A stretch of 64,000 nt of DNA. Origin: Chrysoperla carnea (taxonomy: Eukaryota; Arthropoda; Insecta; Neuroptera; Chrysopidae). The notes below the pieces were generated by a model that was given only the letters and a program-made list of their open reading frames with translations, did no database searches and was not told the origin of the DNA. The translations under genes and the position numbers were made by a program. Positions 49,466 to 61,449 of this stretch are shown piece by piece. The stretch lies in NCBI RefSeq assembly GCF_905475395.1, contig NC_058339.1:8626001-8690000 (forward strand). The letters run 5' to 3'. Each line of letters opens with the position of its first letter. The first letter of the stretch is position 1.

Positions 49466-52069
49466 GCCTCTGTTATAACGTTATTTTTGATATACCTTTT
49501 ATTGTAAAATGGACTTATATTGCAAATTTAATGGGTCCGACCATCGACATAGAGTCCAATCGTAGAATAGTTTAACATAGATCATAATGAATAAATGAAT
49601 TTTAACCCCAAAGTGTTTTTAATTATGCTTTATTGATAAAAAGAGTTATTTAACTTTTCCGTCTTTGTAAATTCAATTTTTTTATTTGAGGTAAAAGGTT
49701 AGAATATTCGTATGCATATGGCATATGGCAACGATGTTAAATATGTTAAGAATTGGTCGGAATCGGAATGAAAAAACTGGAGGAATGTAAGAGCTGAAAA
49801 ACAGTGGTTGTATGAGTAACTTCGAAAATTTTTACTCTTATTCTTAAAGTTCAAAGGACTCTACTGTATCTTAGTATCCTGAATGCATTTTGGGAAATAG
49901 TCATTATACCAGACTTATGTAGGTTTATTAGTTCAAAATGCAGGCTACATAACGCGCATTTTTTAAATCGAAATTAAATCTATAAAAATAATATCAATTG
50001 CTGTGGTATTGGGTTAACTGGAATGTTACTTTTATGTAATTTGTGTTCGAATATGATTTTGGTCCTAAAGGTACCGTAGAGTCAAAATTATGACATTAAG
50101 TAGAATCAATTATAAAAAGTCTTGCATATAAACACGATGAAAAACACCATGTTTTTTGCAACTACAGTGGAACCTCGATAACTCGAACCTCGTTAAGTCA
50201 CAATCTTCAGTTAATTCCTTTGTTCAGATTACAAACAATAATCTGCAAGCAGATCAAATTTAAAATAAGATTTTAACAAAATTACAATATATTTAAAAAA
50301 AATGATATTTTTATTATAAAAATAAACGATTGAACTGGGAAATCGAAGTAAAGTGGAAAGTCGGGGAGAGGTGGTTATGTTAATTTACTTAGTTTTTCGG
50401 TACTTGACCAAAAATATTCACGAAGTAAGCATTGTATTAAAATTAATTAATCAAAAATACGAATTTAAAAATATATAGGAAATTTTTAAGGTCCAAAGAT
50501 TACCGAGCAAAGTTTTAGCAATGTGCCAAGGAAAAATTACCATTTATTTTGGATATAAAAATATATATCCAAGATCTTCGTAAATTGAATCTAACAGGAC
50601 ATTCTCAATTCTGAGAAACATTATCAATTCTATTTATCAGTTTTCAAATTCCAGTAATTTAATCTAATTTTAACCACTTTCGGTGTTCTTAAAAAAATCG
50701 TAGGTTTATTTCTTATATTCTTAATAAATTTCTACATAACATTTTTTGCATCGTTATCAAGAAATAAATAATGTAAAAACGTAATTTTCACCCCCCGCCA
50801 AAGTTAGAATTCAGATAATAGAAGCAAGATTGTTTTAGAAAAGTCTTCCACAGTTCGATTACCTATGCCATAAACTCTCTTTCAAACATGATCTTAGACG
50901 TTAATCTACTTTTCTAACGTCATATTTTACATCAATATGTTGTTTTTCATCAGTTAAAACTCTTCGAAAGGTCCTTAGAATGTTGAAAACAGACTGTACT
51001 GAACATCCTGTATATTTATTAACCTAACCTATTGTTTTCAAATAATAAATTTGTTTGTATTTTTTGAGTAATATTGACTTAAATAATTGTTTAAAACGGT
51101 TTAAAATTAAAATTCAATGTAATTGGGTAAATTATTTTCGATTGAAAACGATTAGTTTAAAATATTTGAATGGAACATGTCAAAAAAAAGAAGTGATCAA
51201 AAATTATTTGAAATAAATACTAACCAGGTATAAAAGTACTATTTCTGAAAATTCTGTGTCTTGAAAAGAAAACTTGATGAATTCAATAAAACGTTTTTAA
51301 AACACACACAATTAATTTAACGCAAAATCATCTAAATGTCTAAATATATTGTTTTCGTCTATATTAAGTTAACTTGATTCGCGGCGCAGTCGAGCAAACA
51401 CACTCAAGACAGTCACAATCGCTTGAGTTCGCTGTATTAACGAATATGAAGTCGTTCCCGCTTCAACTCAGTCGATTATTCAGTGCCAATGTTTTATTTT
51501 TTTAATATCTTAGGTTCCCATATTTTATGATTTAAAAAATTTGCGGGAATTTAATAAATTTAATTTTTATAGAGATTTTAATATTTAGCTTAAATTTTAA
51601 AACATTGAGATTGGAAATTTTTTATTTAAATGACGACCGTGACGATGACGCAACATTGTTATTCCTTTTCTAAATATTTGAAAAGCTAAAATATTCTATA
51701 ACAATATACGTATTCCAAATTTAATACCAGTGCAGTGAATGTGACCAACAGAATAAAGAAACATAACGGAATGCAGTCGTTATGGACTACCTCATCAATT
51801 TCCCAATTAAAACATTAAAATCGTAAATATCTATGTAAATAATCATAAGATGATGAATTATAATAAAATTTATTTTCTCCTTCTACTTTCGAGTACTAAA
51901 ATAATGCTTTATCTAGATATGTAAAGATACATGCACATTGGGAATTTGGATTTTCGAATCCATTATAATTTTCCAACGCTCGTAAAGGCTGAACAATTGA
52001 ATATTGGATTCATTCATTAATCTGATATATATGATAATCGTAAAAGTTTGGATGTTACTCAATCACGCC

Positions 52070-52134
52070 AGAACGGATCTGAATGAAATTTGACACAGGA
52101 CAGAGATAGATTATATTCTGGAATAGCACATAGG
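52070..52134 (+). repeat. Dispersed repeat, GATGAAATTTGACACAG family, second copy
   Basis: CAGAACGGATCTGAATGAAA, TTTGACACAGGACAGAGAT and CTGGAATAGCACATAGGC match the copy at 28269-28339 in order and spacing. Confidence 0.55.
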
Positions 52135-52141
52135 CATAAAT

Positions 52142-52326
52142 CAGAGGTTCTCAAACTTATTTCATCTACATCTTCGAATTAATTAATTTCAGTTCCCCTA
52201 TATATAATTTTTAGTTTTAATTTGTGCAAATATGTTAATATTAAATAACAAACAAGACTTACCGCCTCCTTGTAGGTCTCTAGCGCCCATAAGGGGGCGT
52301 TATCGTCCATACTTTGAGAAACACTG
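52142..52326. repeat. hAT-type MITE, 185 bp
   Basis: The ends CAGAGGTTCTCAAACTT and the complement of ACTTTGAGAAACACTG are the inverted ends common in hAT (Charlie-like) elements, CAGnGGTTCTCAAA. The inside is short and non-coding with CGCCCATAAGGGGGCG near the right end. Eight-base flanks do not match, so the target-site duplication has decayed. Confidence 0.6.
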
Positions 52327-54931
52327 ACAACGGGAAGCATTTTTGAATATTTCGAGCGGTATTAAAATAAGTATGTAGGCATTAAAATGGCAATGACATA
52401 GCTCGCCTTGGAGGGGCCCTATATCAAAATTAGTTGAGGGCCCAAATGAATAAATATTTAATTATTATAAGTTATCACTTCCTATTAGAAATTGAGCTAG
52501 CCAAAACAATTCAAATTAAATATTAACACACGTTAAGGGCCTCTGTAAGCTGTAGGCCTCGTATCATTGATATGGCGGTAGCTACGGTTTGTAGCCCTAT
52601 TTTTAAGAGTCCAATGTATCTATTAGCCCATTAGGGTTACAAAATACAATTTGTATTTGATGAAATAAAATTCAATTGTAAAATATAAATTTTCTAAATT
52701 TATTTAATAAAAAATACGATTTATTTCTAACAAAAATACATATAAACAACAATATATTTATATACAAAGACTTGAATGAAGTCTTTGTTTATACATATAT
52801 ATTATATATATATTATATAACATATATGAATAACTTTATATATAAAATATATGTTCAAAATGAGCATATATTTTGATCTCATTTTCAAAATTATAATTAC
52901 AAATATTTGTTTTATTCTTTGGCAATACTTTGGCAAAACTTGTATGTTTCACATATTTTGTTTTAAATTATTATTTGGAAGTGTTACGTATAAGTTTTTG
53001 GAGTTGCGGAACATTCTAGCTTAAAGTTTTATCAAAATAACATTTATTTCACATTTAAGGTAGTATGAGTATTTTAGTTTGTGAAAATCACACAAGTGAA
53101 AATCAAAATGTCTTCATAAGAGAGCAATACATTTGTATTAAAAATAAATATTTCAAAAATCATTGGAAGACGCCTTTTCTCAAAAGCAATTCGTAAACAA
53201 TTCAATTGCATTGTAAAAAGAAATTCAAAAATCTAGTCTTCCTCTTTTAGTAATTATCGTTACCGATCGTACTACCTTAATATTTTCTTTGATTAGAAGA
53301 AACATTTTATGGTAACTAACAAAATTTAGAAAAAAATATATATAATTTTCACCATTTTTAACCACCGAACCAAAAAGATGGATGAAAATTCTTGAGGTTC
53401 GATTTATTGAGGTTTTACTGTATTTTAATAATTAATGCTAATTTTAATTAGGCCTTTTTTAGTAAATTATAGGCTCATTATATTGTGTCTTTTATAAATA
53501 TGTCTCTTGACTAATATTTTAAGTAGAAAATATATTTTTTCAAAATAAAAAAATTATTTTTGGCACGCAAAGGGATACATTTAATTTTCTTTTTGTCGAA
53601 ATATGATAAATTTGTAAAGCTCCCATTTCTGTATTCAATGATGGTTTAAATAAATCTAAATTTTATTAATAATAAAAATGGCTTAAAAATATTTATATTT
53701 ATACATTAATATTTTATCCCATAAAATTGATATCAGCTTCAATATTGACTTTTAATATAAACATTTCTTTGGTTTCAATCTATGTTTGGTTTTTTTTTTT
53801 TTAAATCAAGTACTTGACATTCTATTTTAATGCGATTAAAATATTCTGATTGTGACTTCAATCGGTCTAAATTTGCAACAATGGCGTTTCTTTTTTAAGA
53901 AAACCAAGCGAAGAGACATCAATATAAGGTCAAAATTGTTGAACAACAATTTTTGGCACGATATAGAATCCGATTATGTTTTAAAGTTGCCATTTTAACT
54001 CAAAATATTAGATGCGGCATTGGCTTTGAAATATTTCGTTTAAGTCAACGTACTTGTATTGATTTGTGATTTTTGAATATTGTTTGATATTCTGAGACGT
54101 TTTTGGTTTACTTATCACAGTTGATTTTAAACGGTAGACTACGACTAGTTTTACAGCTGCCATTCGAATTTCTAAATTAAAATGTCTAGTCAATATTAAA
54201 AACTAATCACTTATTAGTAGATATTACAAGATCTTTCCGCAACTCGAAGGAATTAAAAATATAAGACTGTCTCAAAATTAAGTGGTATTTTAAATTATAC
54301 AACATCTTCGTATTAATTTTAGACCATTTTCATCAAGTATTGAGGTTTAATTAAAGACTACACTATCAAGTAATTGCAACACCTAGAAAACAGTGGAAAT
54401 TCACTAAAATTAAAGTCCTTAAATTACTTCGGGGTTTTCTTAAAGGTAAAAGGAAAGTGTATGTTAATAGTACGCGATCCGAAGCTCAAGAAAGATAGTG
54501 AACACATCATTAAATGAAAGTGCATTGGTCATTTTATGGAATTGTATTCCGCAGATAATATAGCCTTCATACAAGAGACGGTATAAGGTCGAAGTTCACC
54601 CATCTTATAACCAGATGAGTTATATTTTTTATGAAATGCTATTCTTAATTAAATTAATATTATAACCTCAATAAGTTATATGTTTGGTGAATTGAAAGAT
54701 TTGTATGATTTTATATCATATCTGTAATAAAATTGCCTATAAATTACTGTTGATATTTAATAATGAATCAATTAATATGTTACTTAATTTTGAGGCATCT
54801 TTTATAATCACATTAACATTTGAAAGCTACTGCCTGCAGTTAATCAGAAACAGTCAGTTAAAATATAAAAAGTTTGAGCTTTAGGCGATATAATATATAT
54901 TTCAAAGAGATTTAAATATAAAAAAAAACAA

Positions 54932-55176
54932 CATAGAGATAATACCATAGAGCTTCAAAGTAGTTGCCTAACGATTGCTCGCAGTAGAGAGAGATAAGAT
55001 AAAGTAGGTGTGTAAAGCTGTAGAGAGACAGATAAGACATAAAGTAGGCGCGTATAGCTGTCTTCATGTTTCTTATACGCCCACAATTTTTGTACCTTTC
55101 TACCTCTCTCACTGAGGTCAAGAATTCACTTATTAGGTTTCCTATGTCTATACAGCTCTATGATATTATCTCTATG
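54932..55176. repeat. 245-bp MITE with 23-base inverted ends
   Basis: CATAGAGATAATACCATAGA, then GCT at the left is the complement of the right end AGCTCTATGATATTATCTCT, then ATG, with one mismatch in 23. Inside is a partly duplicated segment (GAGAGATAAGATAAAGTAGG and GAGAGACAGATAAGACATAA) and GGTCAAGAATTCACTTATT. A diverged relative lies at 17555-17722. Confidence 0.75.
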
Positions 55177-55686
55177 AAAAAAATCGAGTCGATATAATCA
55201 TGAATAATTAAAAGTAGGTAACAAAAAGAAATTTTTAAGCTAATTAAAAAAAAAAAAACTTCTTTGTTTTGTACTCGAGATCTTTGATCTAATTAATGCA
55301 CTTCTATTTAAATTACTGACCTTTGTGATACATGTGACGAACTTGATCCTACATACAAATTTTGTACAGTAATAAAATGATAAAGCATCACAGAGAATAT
55401 TCCTATAATTTTTTTTTCCGCTTCTCCTTTCTCTCATATTACTTTGTAAATAATAATTAATTTTTAGTACCATAATTACAATGATTTCTTATTTTTATAA
55501 ATATTTGAAAATATTAAATCAAACGGAACACTGAACTCATTTTGGGGAAAAAGCACCAGTAATTAATTAATTGAATCGAATGTTTTAATAATCAGATTAA
55601 TTACAGCGCATTTATATCAGAGTAAGTAAGAATATTCAGCTATTTAAGCGAAATCAATTTTTGGTGCGCATGATTTATTTAGGGGT

Positions 55687-55896
55687 TGGAGTCACTTGAG
55701 CCATCTTTTCTTTAACGACTTATCCGACCTGAAATCCGTTGACGTCAAAGCACTCCTACTGTTCTTAAACACCTCCAAATGGTTCATAGATTAGTGGTCG
55801 GCGATGGGTCAACCCTTCAACCCCTTTTTTGGTATCACAACGACCCTTATGGTCTAATTGTGCCCCGCCTCAGGACAGCCACTCTAACCTAACCTA
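55687..55896 (+). mobile_element. LINE 3'-end fragment, second copy of the 32-kb family
   Basis: The first 111 bases are open and encode NDLSDLKSVDVKALLLFLN, then TSKWFID and a stop, nearly the same C-terminus as the copy at 32185-32860. The 3' untranslated part (GGTATCACAACGACCC, CAGGACAGCCACTC) ends in CTAACCTAACCTA. It is extremely 5'-truncated. Confidence 0.85.
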
Positions 55897-56193
55897 TCAG
55901 TCGGACTCTGGATTAAGGTTTTGAGTGTATATTCAATTTAAACATCTTTTTAGGAAATAGTTGAAATTCCCAACGAAAATACAACTAATTGTATGCCAAA
56001 AATGATTTGCTTTGCCAGTGTGCAGAGAGTACAAAACTAAACTATCGTCATGCGTGTTTCGTAAAACATTCGGCGAATGACTAAACATAATCTTTTGTGT
56101 ATTTGCGCTCTTAATCCCTGATTAAATTTCGAATTGAATAAATGAGTTCAGTGATAAATAAGTTAATAAAAGTTCGTTGTGTTTGTTTATTTT

Positions 56194-57912
56194 TTAATCA
56201 CTTAACGAGCTACTATGACGTGCAGTTGCTTGTACACATGTAGCACCTTGTCCACCACCTAGCTCACTAATCGTCGAATTATGTCTGGTTTTACGTGAAC
56301 CTTCACAATCCTGTTTTGGTTTTGCAATCTGTGAGACCGCTTCTGTTTTATTAAAATCGATAATTGTGTAACCTTTTGCTCTAATCTTATTTGGACTGTC
56401 CGGTGTTGTCACACTTAAAAAGTTTTGTGTGGACGATTGTGGTGTCGCTACAATAGCTTGTTCATCTTTGGTTTTATTATTTTCTAAGTCTAATATGGCG
56501 TAAACAACTTCACGTGTATTCACAACAGTTGTCGTTAAAAGATTGTTACTTGTATCGGATGTTTTTAAACTATTTCGTAGGCCTTCAATTTCATCTGTTT
56601 CTAAATTTGCATAACAATGTCGTTGATCTTCTTCTTCAAGTAATGGTAACGATGCGACCATTGTTGGTAATTCATTTGGTGTCATAAATTCAATTGATTT
56701 GGTGCTTACCAAAGTTGGTGGTGTTGTTAATACAGGACTTAAGTCACCAGGTGTTATATTCATATATAAATGTGAATTAGTAACCATTTCGCTTGTAAAT
56801 TGTGAATATGTTTCACTTGTTATACTTGGTGATGGTGATATTGGAGGAACATGATCCACATTCATATATTGACCACCAGAGTTTATTTCATGTTCGTTTA
56901 AAACTGGAGGAAGAACTGTATTGGAATAAGAATGATCCAGCGTTAAACTTGATTTTTTGTTGTTGTTATGTTCAATTGGAGGTGGTGCTGCCACAGGTTC
57001 TGGTGATAAAACTAATGGAGGAGTGATCGGTAATGGTGGGCTTGTTGGTGGTCCATTACTTGATATTGAATTTAATCGTGGAAATCCTGTACTTTGTGTG
57101 CGTGTTATAACCCTGCTGGAATAAAATTAAAACAAAGCGTTAAAAAATATTTTATAAAACTTTGGCAAAATGAAATAAAAATGGCAAAGTGGGATACAGT
57201 AACTTATATAGATTTATTCAGATACCAGAAAGTTATTTAGGTGCGAAACTGATATGAGAAAAGCAGACTCTTTGAGTGTTGTCAATAAAATACGTATTTC
57301 TGAAATGGATCTTTTTGAAATGATTATACGGTATCATTTAATTTGGATCAATTTTTTGCCTTAAGAAGATAAAAAAATATATTTTCAAAAAATTTAAATG
57401 GTGTAATTCCTCACGGGTCGTGCTAGTCTTATAAAATATATCATAACTGACCTTGTGGTTGTTAATGGTTCTAAATACCCCGTTGTATCTGGTAACGATG
57501 GTCTAATTGGTACTGCGGGCCCTGATGTTATTAATGGAATAGGAAATTCATTAGCATGTTGTTGTACAGTAGAATTGTCTTCTGGTTGGGTAGTCCGTTG
57601 AAATGCGATACGCTCTTGTAGTAAATTAAATAATAATTCAGCACGTCGACATCGAAATGCATATATACCAGGCCCAGTTGGACATCGACGACCACATTCA
57701 AAACTAAATAGTTCTGATTCAAAACCATATCGTCGGATGTATGCTAATGGCCATTTTGTGGATGTTTTACCCTTTTGATATAAAACCATTTCGGTGTCTG
57801 TTAATTCTAATTGACCAGGACTTACTAATTGTCCTTGTTCATCCACATTCATTACTTTAAATATATTTGGATGTCTATCGTTGATATCATGTTTTGTGTG
57901 CCAACAACCCAT
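56194..57912 (-). CDS. Frs2: Fibroblast growth factor receptor substrate 2 (FRS2) adaptor
   Basis: A membrane-tethered docking protein that links receptor tyrosine kinases (FGFR type) to Grb2 and Shp2. Exons on the minus strand are 57912-57452 and 57115-56194 (460 residues), or from 57112 if the second of two adjacent acceptors is used (459). Gly2 in MGCWHTKHD is a likely myristoylation site, with Cys3 for palmitoylation. The PTB domain fills residues about 15-115, with KVMNVDEQGQLVSPGQLELT, RRYGFESELFSFECGRRCPT and GPGIYAFRC. The tail is Pro/Ser/Thr-rich with three Grb2-type pYxN sites (YMNV, YMNI, YANL) and two Shp2-like sites (VYAILDL, GYTIIDF). The C-terminal GSRKTRHNST is a signature shared with vertebrate FRS2. 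An AATAAA sits at 56186-56191, almost at the stop. Confidence 0.93.
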
Positions 57913-58268
57913 TGTTTTTAGTGTTTAGATTTATCTAAAATCAAATAATAAATAAAAATTACTTAAACATTATACAGAAAACAACTCCGATAAAATAGTT
58001 TAACCACATCCACATTTTGATGTAAAATTAGAAACGATTTTATGGTTGATGGTCACGCGGCAATCTTCAAAATTTTTTCCCTATAATACTAGCTTTTACA
58101 CATCTTTCAGTATTTTCGAAGGCATAAAGCTAGATATTTTTGTATCGATGGGAGAGACTAAACGATTTCAGGAGTCTCCGGATCAAATCTGGAGAGGTGG
58201 CAACACTACTAGCCTCAAATAAATGAGTTAGATACAGAAGATAACCAAATTATTCTGGTTTTTTATCC

Positions 58269-58462
58269 AATAGGCCTTATTTCACCGATTTCTTTTGTTT
58301 CGGACAGTTGTCAAAAACTATTCCACTAAAAGGAAAAATCTAATATATCTTACCTTTATCAAACAGTACTTTCTAACAAAGTTAGAAGATATGTGATATA
58401 TCTTTACTTGCTTGACATCTATCCGAAACAAAAAAGAATCCTTTTTTAAATGAAAAGCCCTC
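58269..58462. repeat. MITE with AATAGGCCTTTTCAT-like ends, copy 3
   Basis: AATAGGCCTTATTTCACC at the left faces AAATGAAAAGCCCTC at the right. Inner arms TTTTGTTTCGGACAGTTGTC and GACATCTATCCGAAACAAAA are also complementary with few mismatches, so the arms together exceed 40 bases. Confidence 0.6.
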
Positions 58463-58882
58463 ATCTTTCAGCTCTTGGTTCACATGCTTTTTTTTTGCCG
58501 AAAAGATGAATTTTGTGCATGTACACTTTAGCAAAATTTCCATATTTTACAATTTCTTAGTTACACACATGATTCATCAACTTGTTAACGGAATGTTATT
58601 AAAACATACCTTCTTATATTACGGAGTCGTTATTTAATTTTAATTTTCAATACGCTCATAATAATTTTAATAATTTTGAATAAAATACTCTTTAATAGGA
58701 ATTTATATGATTGATATGAAAATATTAATTATCAGGAAAAAAAGATAACATGATAAGTACCTACAAGAAATTGGCTAAAGAATCTCTGATTGATTAATAA
58801 TAATATCCATTATTATTTAATATAGAACGGAAAACCCGTTGAATTATTGATTCCACCATATCATTTTCTTGATCATTACCTG

Positions 58883-59406
58883 CTAGCTGTTTCATTGTGA
58901 AAACAATTTTTAGCTTGAATAAGAACTTATAATTCTCTCCGGGGCGGAAAGTGTCAATTTTCGTCCCGTTGTGCTAAACGAAGCTTTCAGCCTCCGTGCT
59001 CCGTCGAGCAGAAAAATAGTATACACACCACGGGAGCACCGAGAGAGTAAAGAATGTCTCAGATCTCAGGTTCATTGTCGCTCGAGGCGAATTTCCTGTC
59101 TTTCTATTTAAGATCTCAGCGCCGCGGTAGTAAAAACTAGCTGTTTCATTGTGAACAATTTTTAGCTTGAATAAGAACTTATTCTTCTTTCCGGGGCGGA
59201 AAGTGTCAATTTTCGTCCCGCTGTGTCCAAACGAAGTTGCCGCTTTCAGCCTCCGTGCTCCGTCGAGCAGAAAAATAGTATACACGACACGGGAGCACCG
59301 AGCGAGTAAAGAATGTCTCAGATCTCAGGTTCTTGTCGCCCGAGGCGAATTTCCTGTCTTTCTATCCGAGAATATTCTTAAGATCTCAGCGCCGTGGTAG
59401 TAAAAA
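58883..59406. repeat. GC-rich 254-bp tandem duplication
   Basis: Copies start CTAGCTGTTTCATTGTGA at 58883 and 59137 and share CCGGGGCGGAAAGTGTCAAT, TTTCAGCCTCCGTGCTCCGT and GATCTCAGCGCCG(C/T)GGTAGT. They differ by few substitutions and some small insertions, the second copy being about 15 bases longer. The unit is much richer in G+C and CpG than its surroundings and includes GGGGCGG. No coding sense is apparent. Confidence 0.8.
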
Positions 59407-60329
59407 AATGAACCGTTCATCAGGTCATCCAGTTGATAATTTTTATTGAATAAAATGATTTTAGATCAATATAAACTTAATTATTTAAACACAAAAAAAA
59501 AAATAAATAAAAGCTTTCTTTTTGTTATTGCAGCAGTTATTCACATTCAGTCGAGGATGAAATGTAACTTTCTTTTAAACATAGAATAATTATCTAGAAG
59601 TTGCCGGTTTAATTAAGAAATTAAGATATAATTTTACAGTATTGTATACGTTTTACTAAGGTAAATAAAAAAAAACCAATTTTGATTTCTATGTACACAA
59701 ATTTGTTTCTAATTACGTAAAAACTTTGTCTAAGCATGATATCAAATATTTTATGGATCCAAAACAAATAAAAAATTCGATGCAAAATTTAAGTATTGGA
59801 ATTATGAAAATTGATTATTTTTTATAATTTTAAAATGCAATGAATAAATTTTATTGTGTATTAATATTTCTATAAATAATAATTAAAAATGTAATAAACA
59901 TACCATGTAAAACATAATTCTAATTTATAGCAAAAAATAAAACGAAATGTATGATTGTTTGACATTTCTATCTAAATCAGTGTCGATGATGCACCAGGCC
60001 CCTACTCGTTACTATCAAGGACAAACATTTTTGATTGCTACTAATGTTTTTATTACTTGATAAATGCATTGCACAAACATTTTTTATCTCGTGTCACAAT
60101 TTATGAAATTATTTTGTAAATTAATTATTGTACATTTAATATTATTTTAAATTTTGTAAATATATTAAAAAATAATTATTTTTAAATATAACATCAATTT
60201 TTTACACAACAAAGTACTATAGTTCAATCCTTAAATTCACAGATGTCACTACTAATATAATTTTGACCACATCTATTGCGTCGGTTCTACCTATATTATT
60301 ATCCTTCAACCCAGAGGCGGTTTAAGAAA

Positions 60330-60855
60330 TTTAGTGACCGTAACATGTAAAATTGTCGTACATGTCGATTGTAAGATCCAAAAACATGTAGAGTTAATAA
60401 TAACAAAACGGAGGGTACCGCAAGTGGGTCCCCAGAACCTAGACCAAGAGTTCTCTGCGCCCTCTTTGAGAACGACCTGTTATCCAAAGACGAGACGTCT
60501 GCGGGTTAGAGGCGCTATTAAAATCGGATAAGGCTATATAATTCTGTCGAGGCCAGATGCCACACAGAAATCCCACAGCTTCTCCGCCGGGATCTCTCCC
60601 AGGGTTGATGGATCCAAGGTTTCGGTGCAAATAACATGTATGGAAGTTTCGTCATCCTCCATACAGGCTCAAATGGATCATTAGAGCATCTTACTATGGG
60701 AATGATAGGCTCAGGTGAAAGGGGCGGTTAAGACAACTTGTGCCAACGAGTCTGCTTCATTCTCTTTAACGCCAGACTGACCCGGTACCCAGATCAGTCT
60801 GACTGTGTTGTTCAGTACCAGGTGATTCAGCTCCTCAATACGTTGAGTCTCTTTT
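60330..60855 (-). mobile_element. Decayed LINE fragment with RNase H motif
   Basis: On the minus strand near 60843-60733 a frame reads ELNHLVLNNTVRLIWVPGQS, then GVKENEADSLAQ. It matches the last RNase H motif of LINEs (WVPGHsGI.gNE.AD.LA), with Gln in place of the usual His. Downstream the frame is broken by stops, though TLGEIPAEKLWDFCVASGL still looks like a LINE C-terminus. It is old. Confidence 0.7.
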
Positions 60856-61449
60856 CACTCTTATAATATCATCAGCTTGGGTTGATATGAAATAAGGCAC
60901 AAATTGTGCCGCACAATAAACCAATAACATGAAACTACTTAGCAAATATAGGAACCTTCTTTCTAGCTTATCTTCTAGTTCGGAGACGCAAAATATGAAA
61001 AGAAGTTTAGGAGAAATCATTTCCTACGTTTTTGCTTCTAATAATCTAATAAAAAAAACTATTTTTAAGTTAGATAACACAATTATTTTACACAACCCTG
61101 GACATTATTTACTACGTTGCAGCTAAGACAAATAAAAAATGAATTCGAATTAAATATTTGTGTTAACAAATTTTTCTAGAATTGACTAATACAATCGAAA
61201 ACGAATAAACATTTATCTATATTTAATTAAAATCGCAATAATAAAATATCAATCAATATAAAAATAAAACATTCCACTTTATAACCGACTTCAAAGAAAG
61301 AATATTTTTCAAATTCAAATAGTTCTTAGTCGATATTATTTCTTGAAGCAAATGATTCTTCTGTCTCGAGGATGTTTTTGGGCGTATGCATCGAAAGGTC
61401 TCAAAAATGAATTTAGAAATGTTTGCAAAACATAAAAAAACCTTCTATA

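Larger units (their letters stand above)
50165..53420. mobile_element. Possible decayed pogo/Tigger-like transposon (paired ends only)
   Basis: CAGTGGAACCTCGATAACTC at 50165 and the complement of CAGTAAAACCTCAATAAATC ending at 53420 are inverted, about 85% alike over 27 bases, and of the type found on pogo/Tigger elements. Each is flanked by TA. The 3.2 kb between has no readable transposase and holds later insertions such as the hAT-like MITE at 52142. The ends could also belong to two separate remnants. Confidence 0.4.
48069..56193. other. Gene-poor 8.1-kb region between exportin-1 and FRS2
   Basis: The 5' end of exportin-1 transcripts lies at the left edge. No other gene is visible. The space is repeat DNA: MITEs at 48421-48590, 49026-49135, 52142-52326 and 54932-55176, three diverged direct repeats at 48945-49465, possible pogo/Tigger ends at 50165 and 53420, a LINE 3' fragment at 55687-55896, and an AT microsatellite at about 52785-52860. 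Confidence 0.55.

Noticed and set aside
52785-52860. Palindromic run of ATATAT with possible hairpin
   Set aside because: It is a simple AT microsatellite. Symmetry is automatic for such sequence.
58974-59400. Frames on both strands in the GC-rich duplication
   Set aside because: They are open only because of base composition, contain no known domain, and the duplicate copies do not preserve a common frame.
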